From positions 62,001 to 126,000 of the forward strand of contig NZ_JABTTE010000001.1 of NCBI RefSeq assembly GCF_013303125.1: a stretch of 64,000 nucleotides of DNA, in the 5' to 3' direction. The notes beneath the pieces are model-generated. The model had not been told where the DNA came from and made no database searches. It was given only the letters and a program-made list of their open reading frames with translations. The translations under genes were made by a program, and so were the position numbers. The DNA is from Calidifontibacillus erzurumensis. GTDB taxonomy: Bacteria; Bacillota; Bacilli; Bacillales; Bacillaceae_J. Each line of letters begins with the position of its first letter. Positions within the stretch are counted from its first letter, which is position 1. Shown piece after piece: positions 39,835 through 47,553 of the stretch.

Positions 39835-40158
39835 ATGGCTAATTTAATGATTGTAGGTGCAGACCATTTAGGCAATATCTCTGAAAAATTGATGAATTAC
39901 GGCGTGAAAAATATTTTACATATCGATGGACGGAAAGTTAAAATGATAAAGCAAAATATTCCTGATTATGTTGATGTCGTTTTTGTAATGACAGATTATA
40001 TTAACCACAATCTTGCTAAAGTCATTAAGCAAAAAGCTAAAAGCCAAGATGTTCCTACATATTTTGTAAAGCGGTCATGGTGTTCCATTTTTCCAGTCCT
40101 TGAGAAATGCGATGTTTTAAAAAAGTGTTCAAATGAAAAAAGGATGGTGGCAAAGTAA
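39835..40158 (+). CDS. DUF2325 family protein
   Basis: A 107-residue protein with a Rossmann-like start (MANLMIVGADHLGNISEKL) and the DUF2325 phrases GVKNILHIDGRK, VDVVFVMTDYINHNLAKVIK and VPTYFVKRS. Function is unknown; this family is often found beside IMEF encapsulins. The Fur box in its promoter ties it to iron. GATGGAGGT precedes ATG 39835. The C-terminal tail has three Cys (SWCSIF, KCDVLKKCS), which could bind metal. Confidence 0.85.
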   Translation: MANLMIVGADHLGNISEKLMNYGVKNILHIDGRKVKMIKQNIPDYVDVVFVMTDYINHNLAKVIKQKAKSQDVPTYFVKRSWCSIFPVLEKCDVLKKCSNEKRMVAK

Positions 40159-40176
40159 TTTTTGCACCATCCTTTT
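40141..40176. terminator. Bidirectional terminator between the DUF2325 gene and znuA
   Basis: AGGATGGTG and CACCATCCT form a perfect 9-bp stem with A and T runs on the two sides. Confidence 0.9.
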
Positions 40177-40178
40177 AT

Positions 40179-41141
40179 TTATTTTAATGCGATTTTTAAT
40201 GTGTTTAAATTCTCTTCCATCAAACTAAAATAATCTTCATTATTTTTAATATCTTCTTCGCGTAACACGGATAGATTGTGGAGATAAAGAGATTGTGCAT
40301 TTATTTCATCTTTAATAATTTCAGCAACTTTTGGCGTAATGTTTTGTTCAAAAATAACATATTTTATATCGTTTTCTTTGGCAACATTTATAATTTTTTG
40401 CAACTGTTTTTGTGATGGTTCATTTGTCGAAGAAAGACCGGATATTGCTAATTGCTTAATGCCATATCGTTTTTCCCAATACCCATATGCTGCGTGGGAT
40501 ACTACAATTTGTGGTGAAGTTTTATCTTTCACAAGGTCACGGAATTTTGCATCTAATTGTTCGAGCTGCGCTTTTAATTCATTAAATCTTGTTTCAAATT
40601 CCGCGCTAGCTTCAGGTTTTAAATCTATTAAACTATTTTTAATATTTTCGGCAATCGTAATCGATAAAATTGGATCAATCCAAACATGTGGATCAACATC
40701 ACCGTGACTGTGTTCCTCTTCATCATTTTCGTTGTGATTTTCGTCGTCTTCATGTTGAATCATTTCAATGTCTTTAGCCGCTTCTATAATTTTTACGTTT
40801 TCCTTATCCAACGCTTCAGCTATTTTATGGGCGTATCGTTCCATTTGTTCACTCGTAAAAATAAATGCATCTCCTTCTGCTATTTCAATCATCGTTTTCG
40901 TAGTTGGTTCAAATGTATGCGCATTCGATCCAAGGGGAATAATGCTTTCCACCTCTACATGAGAAGTTCCAATTTTTTTAGTAAAATATTCAATTGGATA
41001 TAAAGTTGTAAATATTTTAATTTTATCATCGTTATTTGTTTCTTCTTGGATATTTTCAGTATTTTTTTGGCTGCATCCTATTATAAACGTACTAAACAAT
41101 AAAAATATCAGAATAATTGTTTTCATCGTTCTACTGATCAT
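40179..41141 (-). CDS. znuA: Zinc-binding lipoprotein of a ZnuABC-type transporter
   Basis: A 320-residue cluster A-I binding lipoprotein (IIGCSQ lipobox). FTTLYPIEYFTKKIG, PLGSNAHTFEPT, VDPHVWIDP and SHAAYGYWEKRYG give the metal ligands (three His and an Asp/Glu). The loop between lobes carries HEDDENHNENDEEEHSHG, a His/acid-rich stretch typical of zinc rather than manganese binders. It stands alone; znuB and znuC are not in the window. Two Zur-like boxes lie in the divergent promoter region. Confidence 0.9.
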   Translation of the reverse strand: MISRTMKTIILIFLLFSTFIIGCSQKNTENIQEETNNDDKIKIFTTLYPIEYFTKKIGTSHVEVESIIPLGSNAHTFEPTTKTMIEIAEGDAFIFTSEQMERYAHKIAEALDKENVKIIEAAKDIEMIQHEDDENHNENDEEEHSHGDVDPHVWIDPILSITIAENIKNSLIDLKPEASAEFETRFNELKAQLEQLDAKFRDLVKDKTSPQIVVSHAAYGYWEKRYGIKQLAISGLSSTNEPSQKQLQKIINVAKENDIKYVIFEQNITPKVAEIIKDEINAQSLYLHNLSVLREEDIKNNEDYFSLMEENLNTLKIALK

Positions 41142-41189
41142 AATGATCCCCCTGTTATCCTTATGTACTTGTTGCCTTCTTAATTATAT

Positions 41190-41229
41190 CGGAATTATTA
41201 CGATTTGCAAGTCAGAATCATTACGATTT
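41190..41229. promoter_or_regulatory. Two Zur-like boxes between znuA and a FixH-like gene
   Basis: CGGAATTATTACGATTT (41190-41206) and CAGAATCATTACGATTT (41213-41229) are direct repeats 23 bases apart. Each matches the Bacillus Zur consensus TCGTAATnATTACGA in one full half and most of the other. Confidence 0.8.
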
Positions 41230-41336
41230 ATGTAACTACATGAACTTCATACTTTCACTAAATGTATTTCATATTTTTCACACATTTGAACATTATAATT
41301 AATTTCATGAAAAAACGAACTAAAACGGGAGGAAAA

Positions 41337-42071
41337 ATGAGGAAAATAGCAGCAATTTTAACAGTTATTGCATTGATTAGCGGTTGTTCTACTAATCAAA
41401 GCGAAGATGTAAAATCAAAAGAAGCAATTGTCGAACCAGTCCGTGCAGATCTTATTATTCATCCTAGTCCAGTAGAGGTCGAACAAGAAGTCACTATAGA
41501 AGCAATTTTGACCCAATTTGATGAAAAAGTGGATGATGCTGATAAAGTTGTATTCGAAATTATGAAAACTGATGAAAATAAATCTTGGGTAAAGGAAGGA
41601 AATAACGAAGGGGAAGGTATTTATTCCGCGAAAGAAACATTCAACGAAGCAGGAACATATGTAGTAATAGCTCATGTAACGGCAAGAAATATGCATGTGA
41701 TGCCTCAAAGGGAATTTGAGGTTGTCGATCTAGAGGCTCAAAAGGAGGAAAAAGCTGAAGAAGGGCATCACCATAGTTCTCATTTATTGATCCATTTTGA
41801 TGTGGCTGAAGAAGTTCGTGTTAACGAACAAACAGAATTAAAAGCTCATATTTCTTATAAAAATGAAGCGTTGAAAAATGCCCGGGTAAGATTTGAAGTT
41901 TGGAAGGAAGGGCAAGAGAAGCATGAATTTATTAATTCAGTTGAAACTGTTAATGGTGAATACACGGCTCAAAAAGCATTTCCTGAAAAAGGGATTTACA
42001 ATATTAAAATACATGTCAATAATGATGAAGGTCTCCATGAACATCAGGTAGAAATGATCAATGTTCGTTAA
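41337..42071 (+). CDS. FixH/YtkA-like lipoprotein with two Ig-like domains
   Basis: A 244-residue lipoprotein (LISGCSTN). Two homologous beta-sandwich units follow: about 35-135 (LIIHPSPVEVEQEVTIEAIL … GTYVVIAHVTARNMH) and about 145-240 (LIHFDVAEEVRVNEQTELKA … GIYNIKIHVNNDEGLHEH). This is the YtkA/FixH-like fold. A His cluster, GHHHSSH, lies between them. With Zur-like boxes upstream and a zinc-binder gene divergent to it, an extracellular zinc role is plausible but unproven. ATG 41337 follows GGGAGG. Confidence 0.75.
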   Translation: MRKIAAILTVIALISGCSTNQSEDVKSKEAIVEPVRADLIIHPSPVEVEQEVTIEAILTQFDEKVDDADKVVFEIMKTDENKSWVKEGNNEGEGIYSAKETFNEAGTYVVIAHVTARNMHVMPQREFEVVDLEAQKEEKAEEGHHHSSHLLIHFDVAEEVRVNEQTELKAHISYKNEALKNARVRFEVWKEGQEKHEFINSVETVNGEYTAQKAFPEKGIYNIKIHVNNDEGLHEHQVEMINVR

Positions 42072-42200
42072 TTATTGTGCATACTATGCTGGAATTGCCC
42101 ATTTTATTTTTAATTTGCTGAAGGGACAGACACAATCACACGAATCGAAGCATAGGATTGGTAATAGGCAGTTACCTACTATGCAAATGGGGGTGATGGA

Positions 42201-42911
42201 GTGTCGTCCATTCTTGCAGCGATGGGTTATCTTTTAAAAGAAATTTTTTTTCTAGTTTCGTATGTAAAAAATAATGCATTTCCTCAGCCTTTATCAGAAA
42301 CAGAGGAACGGAAATATCTTCTTCTAATGGAACAAGGGGATGAGGAAGCACGGAATCGGCTTATCGAACATAATTTAAGGCTTGTGGCTCATATTGTGAA
42401 AAAATTTGAAAACACTGGCGAAGATTCGGAAGACTTAATTTCAATCGGTACGATCGGTCTGATTAAAGCAATTGAAAGCTATTCACACGGGAAGGGGACA
42501 AAGCTTGCAACCTATGCGGCCAGATGTATTGAAAATGAAATTCTCATGCATTTACGAGCATTAAAAAAGACAAAAAAAGATGTTTCATTGCATGACCCGA
42601 TCGGCCAAGATAAAGAAGGAAATGAAATCAGTTTAATTGATATTTTAAAATCAGAAAATGAAGATGTTGTAGACACGATCCAGCTTTTAATGGAACTTGA
42701 AAAAATAAATGAATATATTCATATTTTAGATGATCGGGAAAAAGAAGTAATTATAAGCCGCTTTGGATTGAATATGAATAAAGAAAAAACGCAACGGGAA
42801 ATTGCGAAAGAATTGGGGATTTCACGGAGTTATGTATCGAGAATTGAGAAGAGGGCTTTAATGAAATTGTTTCACGAATTTTACCGAAATGAGCGGAAGA
42901 AAAAAGGATAA
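42201..42911 (+). CDS. sigK: Sporulation sigma factor SigK, uninterrupted
   Basis: A 236-residue mother-cell sigma factor. Region 2 shows [20 protein letters not shown] and [19 protein letters not shown], and region 4 shows [15 protein letters not shown] and [22 protein letters not shown]. The N-terminal about 20 residues (hydrophobic, ending near the [11 protein letters not shown] step) are the pro-sequence removed by SpoIVFB. In B. subtilis the gene is split by the skin element; here it is one frame, so no recombination is needed. GTG 42201 follows GGGGGTGATGG. A CATACTAT at 42080 could be a SigE −10. Confidence 0.95.
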   Translation: MSSILAAMGYLLKEIFFLVSYVKNNAFPQPLSETEERKYLLLMEQGDEEARNRLIEHNLRLVAHIVKKFENTGEDSEDLISIGTIGLIKAIESYSHGKGTKLATYAARCIENEILMHLRALKKTKKDVSLHDPIGQDKEGNEISLIDILKSENEDVVDTIQLLMELEKINEYIHILDDREKEVIISRFGLNMNKEKTQREIAKELGISRSYVSRIEKRALMKLFHEFYRNERKKKG

Positions 42912-42929
42912 TATATTTATTTCGAAATG

Positions 42930-42969
42930 AAAAAGTCTGGTTTTCCATCAAGGGTGCCAGACTTTTTTC
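42930..42969 (+). terminator. Terminator after sigK
   Basis: AAAAGTCTGG and CCAGACTTTT pair around a 16-nt loop, followed by T residues. Confidence 0.88.
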
Positions 42970-43032
42970 GTTGGTACGGTTGTTAACAGATCTGATTTTC
43001 CGAATATCTTGAGTGATATTAAAACATAAATA

Positions 43033-43572
43033 TTACATTTTCTTTACTCTGAATGGGCCGACCATCAATAATGCCATGCCGATCGTCACGTAAATAAAAA
43101 CGTGTGTAGGAAAAACGTTTGCACCAAGAGTAAACAGAGTGAGAATGACACCAGCAACAGTAATAGGCAAACCTGTAAAATAACCGTTGTTTTCAGTTAT
43201 ATTAAATTTAGCTAAACGAATGGCTCCGCAAGCGATGTAAATAATGATATAAAATAAGCTAGGTGCGCCTAATTGGTGCAATATGCTTTCATACATTAAA
43301 AAAGCAGGTGCCACGCCAAAAGAAATAAGATCGCACAACGAGTCAAGCTGTTTCCCAAATTCGGATTCAATGTTCAGTTTTCTTGCAACTAAACCATCAA
43401 AGCGGTCGGTAAAAGCGGCAAGAAATATTAAAAGCAGTCCTAATTGTAATTCCTTTTGTAAAATGGCTGTCAATGATGCAACGCCTAATCCTAAATTTAA
43501 AATGGTTAACATGTTCGCCGCTTGAGACTTAATTTTTTTAATCGTATGATCAATATAATGGGATAAAAACAT
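43033..43572 (-). CDS. pssA: CDP-diacylglycerol–serine O-phosphatidyltransferase
   Basis: A 179-residue membrane enzyme with about six helices that makes phosphatidylserine. The CDP-alcohol phosphotransferase motif D-G-x2-A-R-x8-G-x3-D-x3-D is complete in DGLVARKLNIESEFGKQLDS plus LCD. The start at 43572 follows AAGGAGTTG. The next gene to the right is psd, transcribed divergently, which converts the product to phosphatidylethanolamine. In B. subtilis pssA and psd are in one operon; here they are head to head. Confidence 0.94.
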   Translation of the reverse strand: MFLSHYIDHTIKKIKSQAANMLTILNLGLGVASLTAILQKELQLGLLLIFLAAFTDRFDGLVARKLNIESEFGKQLDSLCDLISFGVAPAFLMYESILHQLGAPSLFYIIIYIACGAIRLAKFNITENNGYFTGLPITVAGVILTLFTLGANVFPTHVFIYVTIGMALLMVGPFRVKKM

Positions 43573-43674
43573 AAAAACAACTCCTTACGTGACGATTTCC
43601 ATTATAAGTTATATATACGACATACAGTGTGATATGTTTCAAAGTATTTTAACTACATAGGAGGATTGTCCAAG

Positions 43675-44451
43675 ATGAAATTCTTTTACCGTTTTTTCAT
43701 AGATTTAACGAATCACTTATATTTATCAAAACTAATCCGCATTTTTGCTACTTCAAAGATGAGCAAACCTTTCATTCGTTCTTTTGCAAAGACTTTTAAT
43801 ATAAATATTCAAGAATCCGAGAAAAAATTAACGGAATTTCAATGTCTCCATGATTTTTTTATTCGTACGTTGAAAAAAGGATCGCGACCGATTAATGATG
43901 AACCGAATAGCGTTGTCAGTCCGGTCGATGGGTTTATTGAAGATATTGGAATTATATCAGAGAATAAAAATATTTTGGTTAAAGGACAAATCTTTTCTAT
44001 TAAAGAAATGGTTGGAAATGAAGCTGTTTATGGAAAATATGATGGCGGCATTTTTATGATTATCTATTTAAGCCCAAGGGATTATCACCGTATTCATAGT
44101 CCGGTTTCTGGAAAAGTTGTATCCCAATGGGAGTTGGGAGGAAAATCATATCCGGTTAACAAGTGGGGATTAAAATACGGCCGAGCGCCGCTTGCAAAAA
44201 ATTATCGAAGAATATCAGAAATAAAATGCAATGGAAAACATGTTATGATCGCAAAGGTAGGGGCGTTGTTTATAAATACAATTACGTTAACACATAAAAA
44301 TGATACAGTGGAAAAAGGTGAAGAAATTGGCTATTTCTCCTTCGGTTCAACCGTTGTTTTATTATTTGAAAAGGGAAGTTTTCAACCAGAAGAACAATTA
44401 AAAAATAATTTAGTTAAAATGGGACAAAAAATTGGTGAATTATTTCAATAA
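43675..44451 (+). CDS. psd: Phosphatidylserine decarboxylase
   Basis: A 258-residue precursor. SPVDGFIEDIG and YLSPRDYHRIHSPVSGKV are family motifs with the catalytic His. The self-cleavage site is FGST (in YFSFGSTVVLLFEKG): cleavage between Gly and Ser yields the pyruvoyl group. The usual residue before GST is Leu, here Phe, a conservative change. AGGAGG lies 9 bases before ATG 43675; TTG 43666 is too close to it. Makes phosphatidylethanolamine on the membrane. Confidence 0.95.
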   Translation: MKFFYRFFIDLTNHLYLSKLIRIFATSKMSKPFIRSFAKTFNINIQESEKKLTEFQCLHDFFIRTLKKGSRPINDEPNSVVSPVDGFIEDIGIISENKNILVKGQIFSIKEMVGNEAVYGKYDGGIFMIIYLSPRDYHRIHSPVSGKVVSQWELGGKSYPVNKWGLKYGRAPLAKNYRRISEIKCNGKHVMIAKVGALFINTITLTHKNDTVEKGEEIGYFSFGSTVVLLFEKGSFQPEEQLKNNLVKMGQKIGELFQ

Positions 44452-44512
44452 TTGTTCAAAAGTATGTTAAAATACTTAGGAGTGCAAATTTTTTAAGCAA
44501 GGAGGTATAGCG

Positions 44513-44983
44513 GTGAAAAATGTGCTAATTAATAAAATTTGCCAATTTGTCGTCACCGAGAACCAATTACGAAGTTTTTGGGAAAAATCGGGAGGAGAAT
44601 TGGAGTTTGAAAGTTTAACGAATGAGCAACTGATGAGACTCGCTAAAAAAGAAATTGATCAGGCATCTCTCCGGGAACTTGAAGCTCACATTCTCGACCA
44701 TGGATATAGGACGAGAGATGAAATTGAAGGTAAAATGATAGCAGATGATGATAGTGATCCATATTATCACATAGAAGTCATTGACACTTCGTTACCACCA
44801 GGCACACCTTCCACGATAAGAATTGACCGCTTGGTTCGCCTTGAATGTAAAGACTGCGGATTTGAAATGTTTGTACAAGACATAGATATAGATCCGTCTC
44901 AATTAAAGTGTCCAAGCGACGGGGGACAATTGGTGATTAACAATAATGGTAATACCTTAAAAAAATTACATAGAGAAAAATAA
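44513..44983 (+). CDS. Unknown protein with C-terminal zinc-ribbon-like Cys motif
   Basis: A 156-residue soluble protein that I cannot assign. The N-terminal two thirds are charged and helical (LTNEQLMRLAKKEIDQASLR; HILDHGYRTRDEIEGKM). The C-terminal part reads RLECKDCGFEMFVQDIDIDP then SQLKCPSDGGQLV, giving C-x2-C and C-P-x-D, three Cys that may make half of a rubredoxin-type zinc ribbon. AAGGAGGT precedes GTG 44513. It stands alone between psd and the permease gene. Confidence 0.65.
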   Translation: MKNVLINKICQFVVTENQLRSFWEKSGGELEFESLTNEQLMRLAKKEIDQASLRELEAHILDHGYRTRDEIEGKMIADDDSDPYYHIEVIDTSLPPGTPSTIRIDRLVRLECKDCGFEMFVQDIDIDPSQLKCPSDGGQLVINNNGNTLKKLHREK

Positions 44984-45026
44984 TTTATTTAATAAAGAAA
45001 AATAATTAAAGGGGTAGGTTAGAAAA

Positions 45027-46364
45027 GTGGAACATGAAATTGTACATGAAACAGCAAATTGGCAGATTTATTTAGCTGTCATTATATTTTTACTTACATA
45101 CGCCTTTATCATTGCTGAAAAAATTAATAGAGCAATCGTTGCTTTACTAGGCGCATTTTTAATGGTAGCTTTTAAAATTGTAGATATTGAAGCCGCTTTC
45201 GCCCATCATATCGATTGGGGGACAATCACCTTATTAATTGGGATGATGATCCTCGTTGGTATCACTAGTAAGACAGGGGTATTCCAATATGCCGCATTAA
45301 AATCAGCGAAATTTGCAAAAGGAGATCCTATTAGAATATTAATAGTTTTATCTTTGTTAACAGCAGTTGGTTCTGCCTTTTTAGATAATGTTACAACTGT
45401 ATTATTAATTGTTCCGGTTACGCTTTCAATTACTCGATTAATCGGTGTCAATCCAGTTCCGTATTTAATTTCAGAAGTATTATTTTCCAACATTGGTGGT
45501 ACAGCAACGTTGATCGGTGACCCGCCGAATATTATGATCGGGAATGCTGTTAAGCATTTAACATTTAACCAGTTTCTATTTAATTTAACACCTGTCGTTA
45601 TTGTTATTACCCTTGTAACAATGGTCTTGCTTTACTTTATTTATCGTAAGCAATTGAAAGTAGAAGAGTCGCAAAAACAAAAGCTGATGAGTTTGGATGA
45701 AAGAGAATATATTAAAGATCCTGTATTAATGAAAAAATCTTTATCTGTTCTTGGTCTAACCATTTTAGGGTTTATCCTCCATTCAGTCGTCCATCTTGAG
45801 CCAGCTGTAGTTGCTATCGGCGGTGCAACAATCCTCATGCTAATTGGTGTAAAAGAACATGATTTAGAAGAAGTGTTCCATAGTGTTGAATGGGTGACGA
45901 TCTTTTTCTTTGCCGGCTTATTTACATTAGTTGGCGGGTTAGTAGATACAGGCATTATTAAAAATTTGGCTGAACAAGCATTAACATTAACGGGTGGACA
46001 TATTCCAACCGCAGCTGTTTTAATTTTATGGGTGTCAGGTATAGCATCAGCAACTATTGATAATATTCCATTTGTGGCAACGATGATTCCTCTCATTCAA
46101 GATATGGCTGTTGGAATGGGCTATGCTATTGATTCTCCTGAAATCAATTCATTATGGTGGTCTTTAGCATTAGGCGCATGTTTAGGCGGAAACGGTACTT
46201 TAATTGGCGCCTCTGCTAATGTAATTGTTGCCGGGATCGCTGCACGGGAAGGCTGCGGTTTCAGTTATTTTGATTTCCTAAAAATTGGTGCACCATTAAC
46301 ATTAGTTGCGTTAGCAATATCACACGTCTATATTTATTTCAGATATTTAATTGCACTTCTATAA
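45027..46364 (+). CDS. ArsB/NhaD-type membrane transporter (ion transporter superfamily)
   Basis: A 445-residue polytopic protein with about 11 helices. The duplicated ion-transporter signature appears as SAFLDNVTTVLLIVPVTLS, NIGGTATLIGDPPNIMIG in the first half and SATIDNIPFVATMIPLIQD, CLGGNGTLIGASANVIVAG in the second. Members export arsenite (ArsB), exchange Na+/H+ (NhaD) or carry dicarboxylates. No ars genes are near, so the substrate is open; Na+/H+ exchange is as likely as anything. GTG 45027 follows AGGGGTAGG. Ends at a strong hairpin. Confidence 0.85.
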   Translation: MEHEIVHETANWQIYLAVIIFLLTYAFIIAEKINRAIVALLGAFLMVAFKIVDIEAAFAHHIDWGTITLLIGMMILVGITSKTGVFQYAALKSAKFAKGDPIRILIVLSLLTAVGSAFLDNVTTVLLIVPVTLSITRLIGVNPVPYLISEVLFSNIGGTATLIGDPPNIMIGNAVKHLTFNQFLFNLTPVVIVITLVTMVLLYFIYRKQLKVEESQKQKLMSLDEREYIKDPVLMKKSLSVLGLTILGFILHSVVHLEPAVVAIGGATILMLIGVKEHDLEEVFHSVEWVTIFFFAGLFTLVGGLVDTGIIKNLAEQALTLTGGHIPTAAVLILWVSGIASATIDNIPFVATMIPLIQDMAVGMGYAIDSPEINSLWWSLALGACLGGNGTLIGASANVIVAGIAAREGCGFSYFDFLKIGAPLTLVALAISHVYIYFRYLIALL

Positions 46365-46378
46365 GATATTTAAAAAAC

Positions 46379-46422
46379 GGGGGGCAGTTCAGAAAGCCGG
46401 TTTTCGTCTTCTGAATGCCCCC
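46379..46422 (+). terminator. Terminator after the ArsB/NhaD-type gene
   Basis: GGGGGCAGTTCAGAA pairs with TTCTGAATGCCCCC (one bulge) over a 14-nt loop, then an A/T-rich run. Confidence 0.85.
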
Positions 46423-46480
46423 ACTTATTTTAAACTTTATTTCAACTTTTTAAAGGATTTCCATTTTTCGGACAGTCCCG

Positions 46481-46651
46481 TTAGGACGTTTTTTTAATTT
46501 TTGTGTTTACTTTTAACGAACGACGCTCAATTTCTTTTTCTATTAACTGAATAAATTCTGGACTTAATTTCAGTTCAATGGCCTTGTAAAACGACTCTAG
46601 CAATAACTCGTCTGATAATGATCTCATATTTTCAGCCAAGTAGTTGGCCAT
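46481..46651 (-). CDS. sda: Sporulation checkpoint inhibitor Sda
   Basis: A small protein reading [20 protein letters not shown], then [18 protein letters not shown]; this is the helical hairpin of B. subtilis Sda (MRKLSDELLIESYFKATEM…), which binds KinA and blocks sporulation when replication is disturbed. From ATG 46627 it has 48 residues, near the B. subtilis 46; ATG 46651 adds eight residues, and AGGAGG lies only three bases before it. Its place beside yqeG is as in B. subtilis. DnaA boxes lie in the upstream region. Confidence 0.9.
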   Translation of the reverse strand: MANYLAENMRSLSDELLLESFYKAIELKLSPEFIQLIEKEIERRSLKVNTKIKKTS

Positions 46652-46778
46652 TCACCTCCTACCAAATTTATATCATACTTTATTTTTTTGGTATTTTTTC
46701 TTTTTTCTAAACATATAATGATATTTTCTCCCTACGCTTATACATTACCATGTTTTTTATTTTAGAACAATCGTTCTT

Positions 46779-46878
46779 ATATCCACAGCAAATAGTGGAT
46801 AACTTGTGGGTTTTGTGTTTATAATGTAAATAATTCCAGATGATTCATTGTTTAATAATGTGTACAAAGTTATCCACA
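46779..46878. promoter_or_regulatory. DnaA-box cluster between sda and yqeG
   Basis: One perfect box TTATCCACA (46870-46878), and two with one mismatch: ATATCCACA (46779-46787) and AGTGGATAA on the other strand (46794-46802). In B. subtilis DnaA drives sda through such boxes. The remaining 46652-47035 stretch is A/T-rich and has no other gene. Confidence 0.8.
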
Positions 46879-47035
46879 ATCGTGGAATTTCGGTAATTTT
46901 GTCGAAAAAATTTTTTCTTTATTTTATTTCGACAAAAATCTACTTGAATAATAAGAAGAAAGTTTTGAAACAATGTCGGACTTTGGCTATTATAAGTTAG
47001 TAGCTTGTTATTAAACATTATTTAGAGGTGAGTGT

Positions 47036-47551
47036 GTGTTACGGTTGTTTTTACCTGATGAACATGTTAATAGCATTTTTGAAATTACACCTGAAAAATT
47101 GAAAGAAAGAGGAATAAAAGGAATCATAACGGATTTAGATAATACTTTAGTAGAATGGGATCGTCCGGAAGCTACACCAAAAATAAAAGAATGGTTTCAA
47201 AAAATGAAAGAAAGCGGCATTATCATTACTATCGTGTCAAATAATAACGAGAATCGAGTAAAGCAGTTTTCGGGCCCGTTAGACATTCAATATATATATG
47301 AAGCGAAAAAACCTATGGGACGGGCTTTTCGGAAAGCTTTAAAAGATATGAAACTGAAAAAAGAGGAAGTTGTTGTGATAGGCGACCAACTGTTAACCGA
47401 TGTATTAGGTGGCAATCGTTCTGGTATGCATACGATCTTGGTTGTGCCAGTTGCCCAAAGCGATGGCTTTTTCACGAGAATAAATAGGCGCATTGAGCGT
47501 TTGATTCTAAATATGATGAAACGAAAAGGTATGGTTTATTGGGAGGAATAA
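47036..47551 (+). CDS. yqeG: HAD-superfamily phosphatase YqeG
   Basis: A 171-residue HAD IIIA phosphatase. Motif I is ITDLDNTLVEW (D-x-D-x-T), motif II IVSNN, motif III Lys in EAKKPMG and motif IV VVIGDQLLTDVLGG. Orthologues act as phosphatidylglycerophosphate-like or unknown phosphatases; the substrate in Bacillus is not certain. It leads the conserved yqeG–yqeH–aroE–yqeI–nadD–yqeK–rsfS–yqeM operon. GTG 47036 is 5 bases after GAGGTG. Confidence 0.93.
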   Translation: MLRLFLPDEHVNSIFEITPEKLKERGIKGIITDLDNTLVEWDRPEATPKIKEWFQKMKESGIIITIVSNNNENRVKQFSGPLDIQYIYEAKKPMGRAFRKALKDMKLKKEEVVVIGDQLLTDVLGGNRSGMHTILVVPVAQSDGFFTRINRRIERLILNMMKRKGMVYWEE

Positions 47552-47553
47552 GT

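Noticed and set aside
43060-43560. Frame antisense to pssA (80 residues)
   Set aside because: Shadow of a conserved membrane enzyme; no ribosome site.
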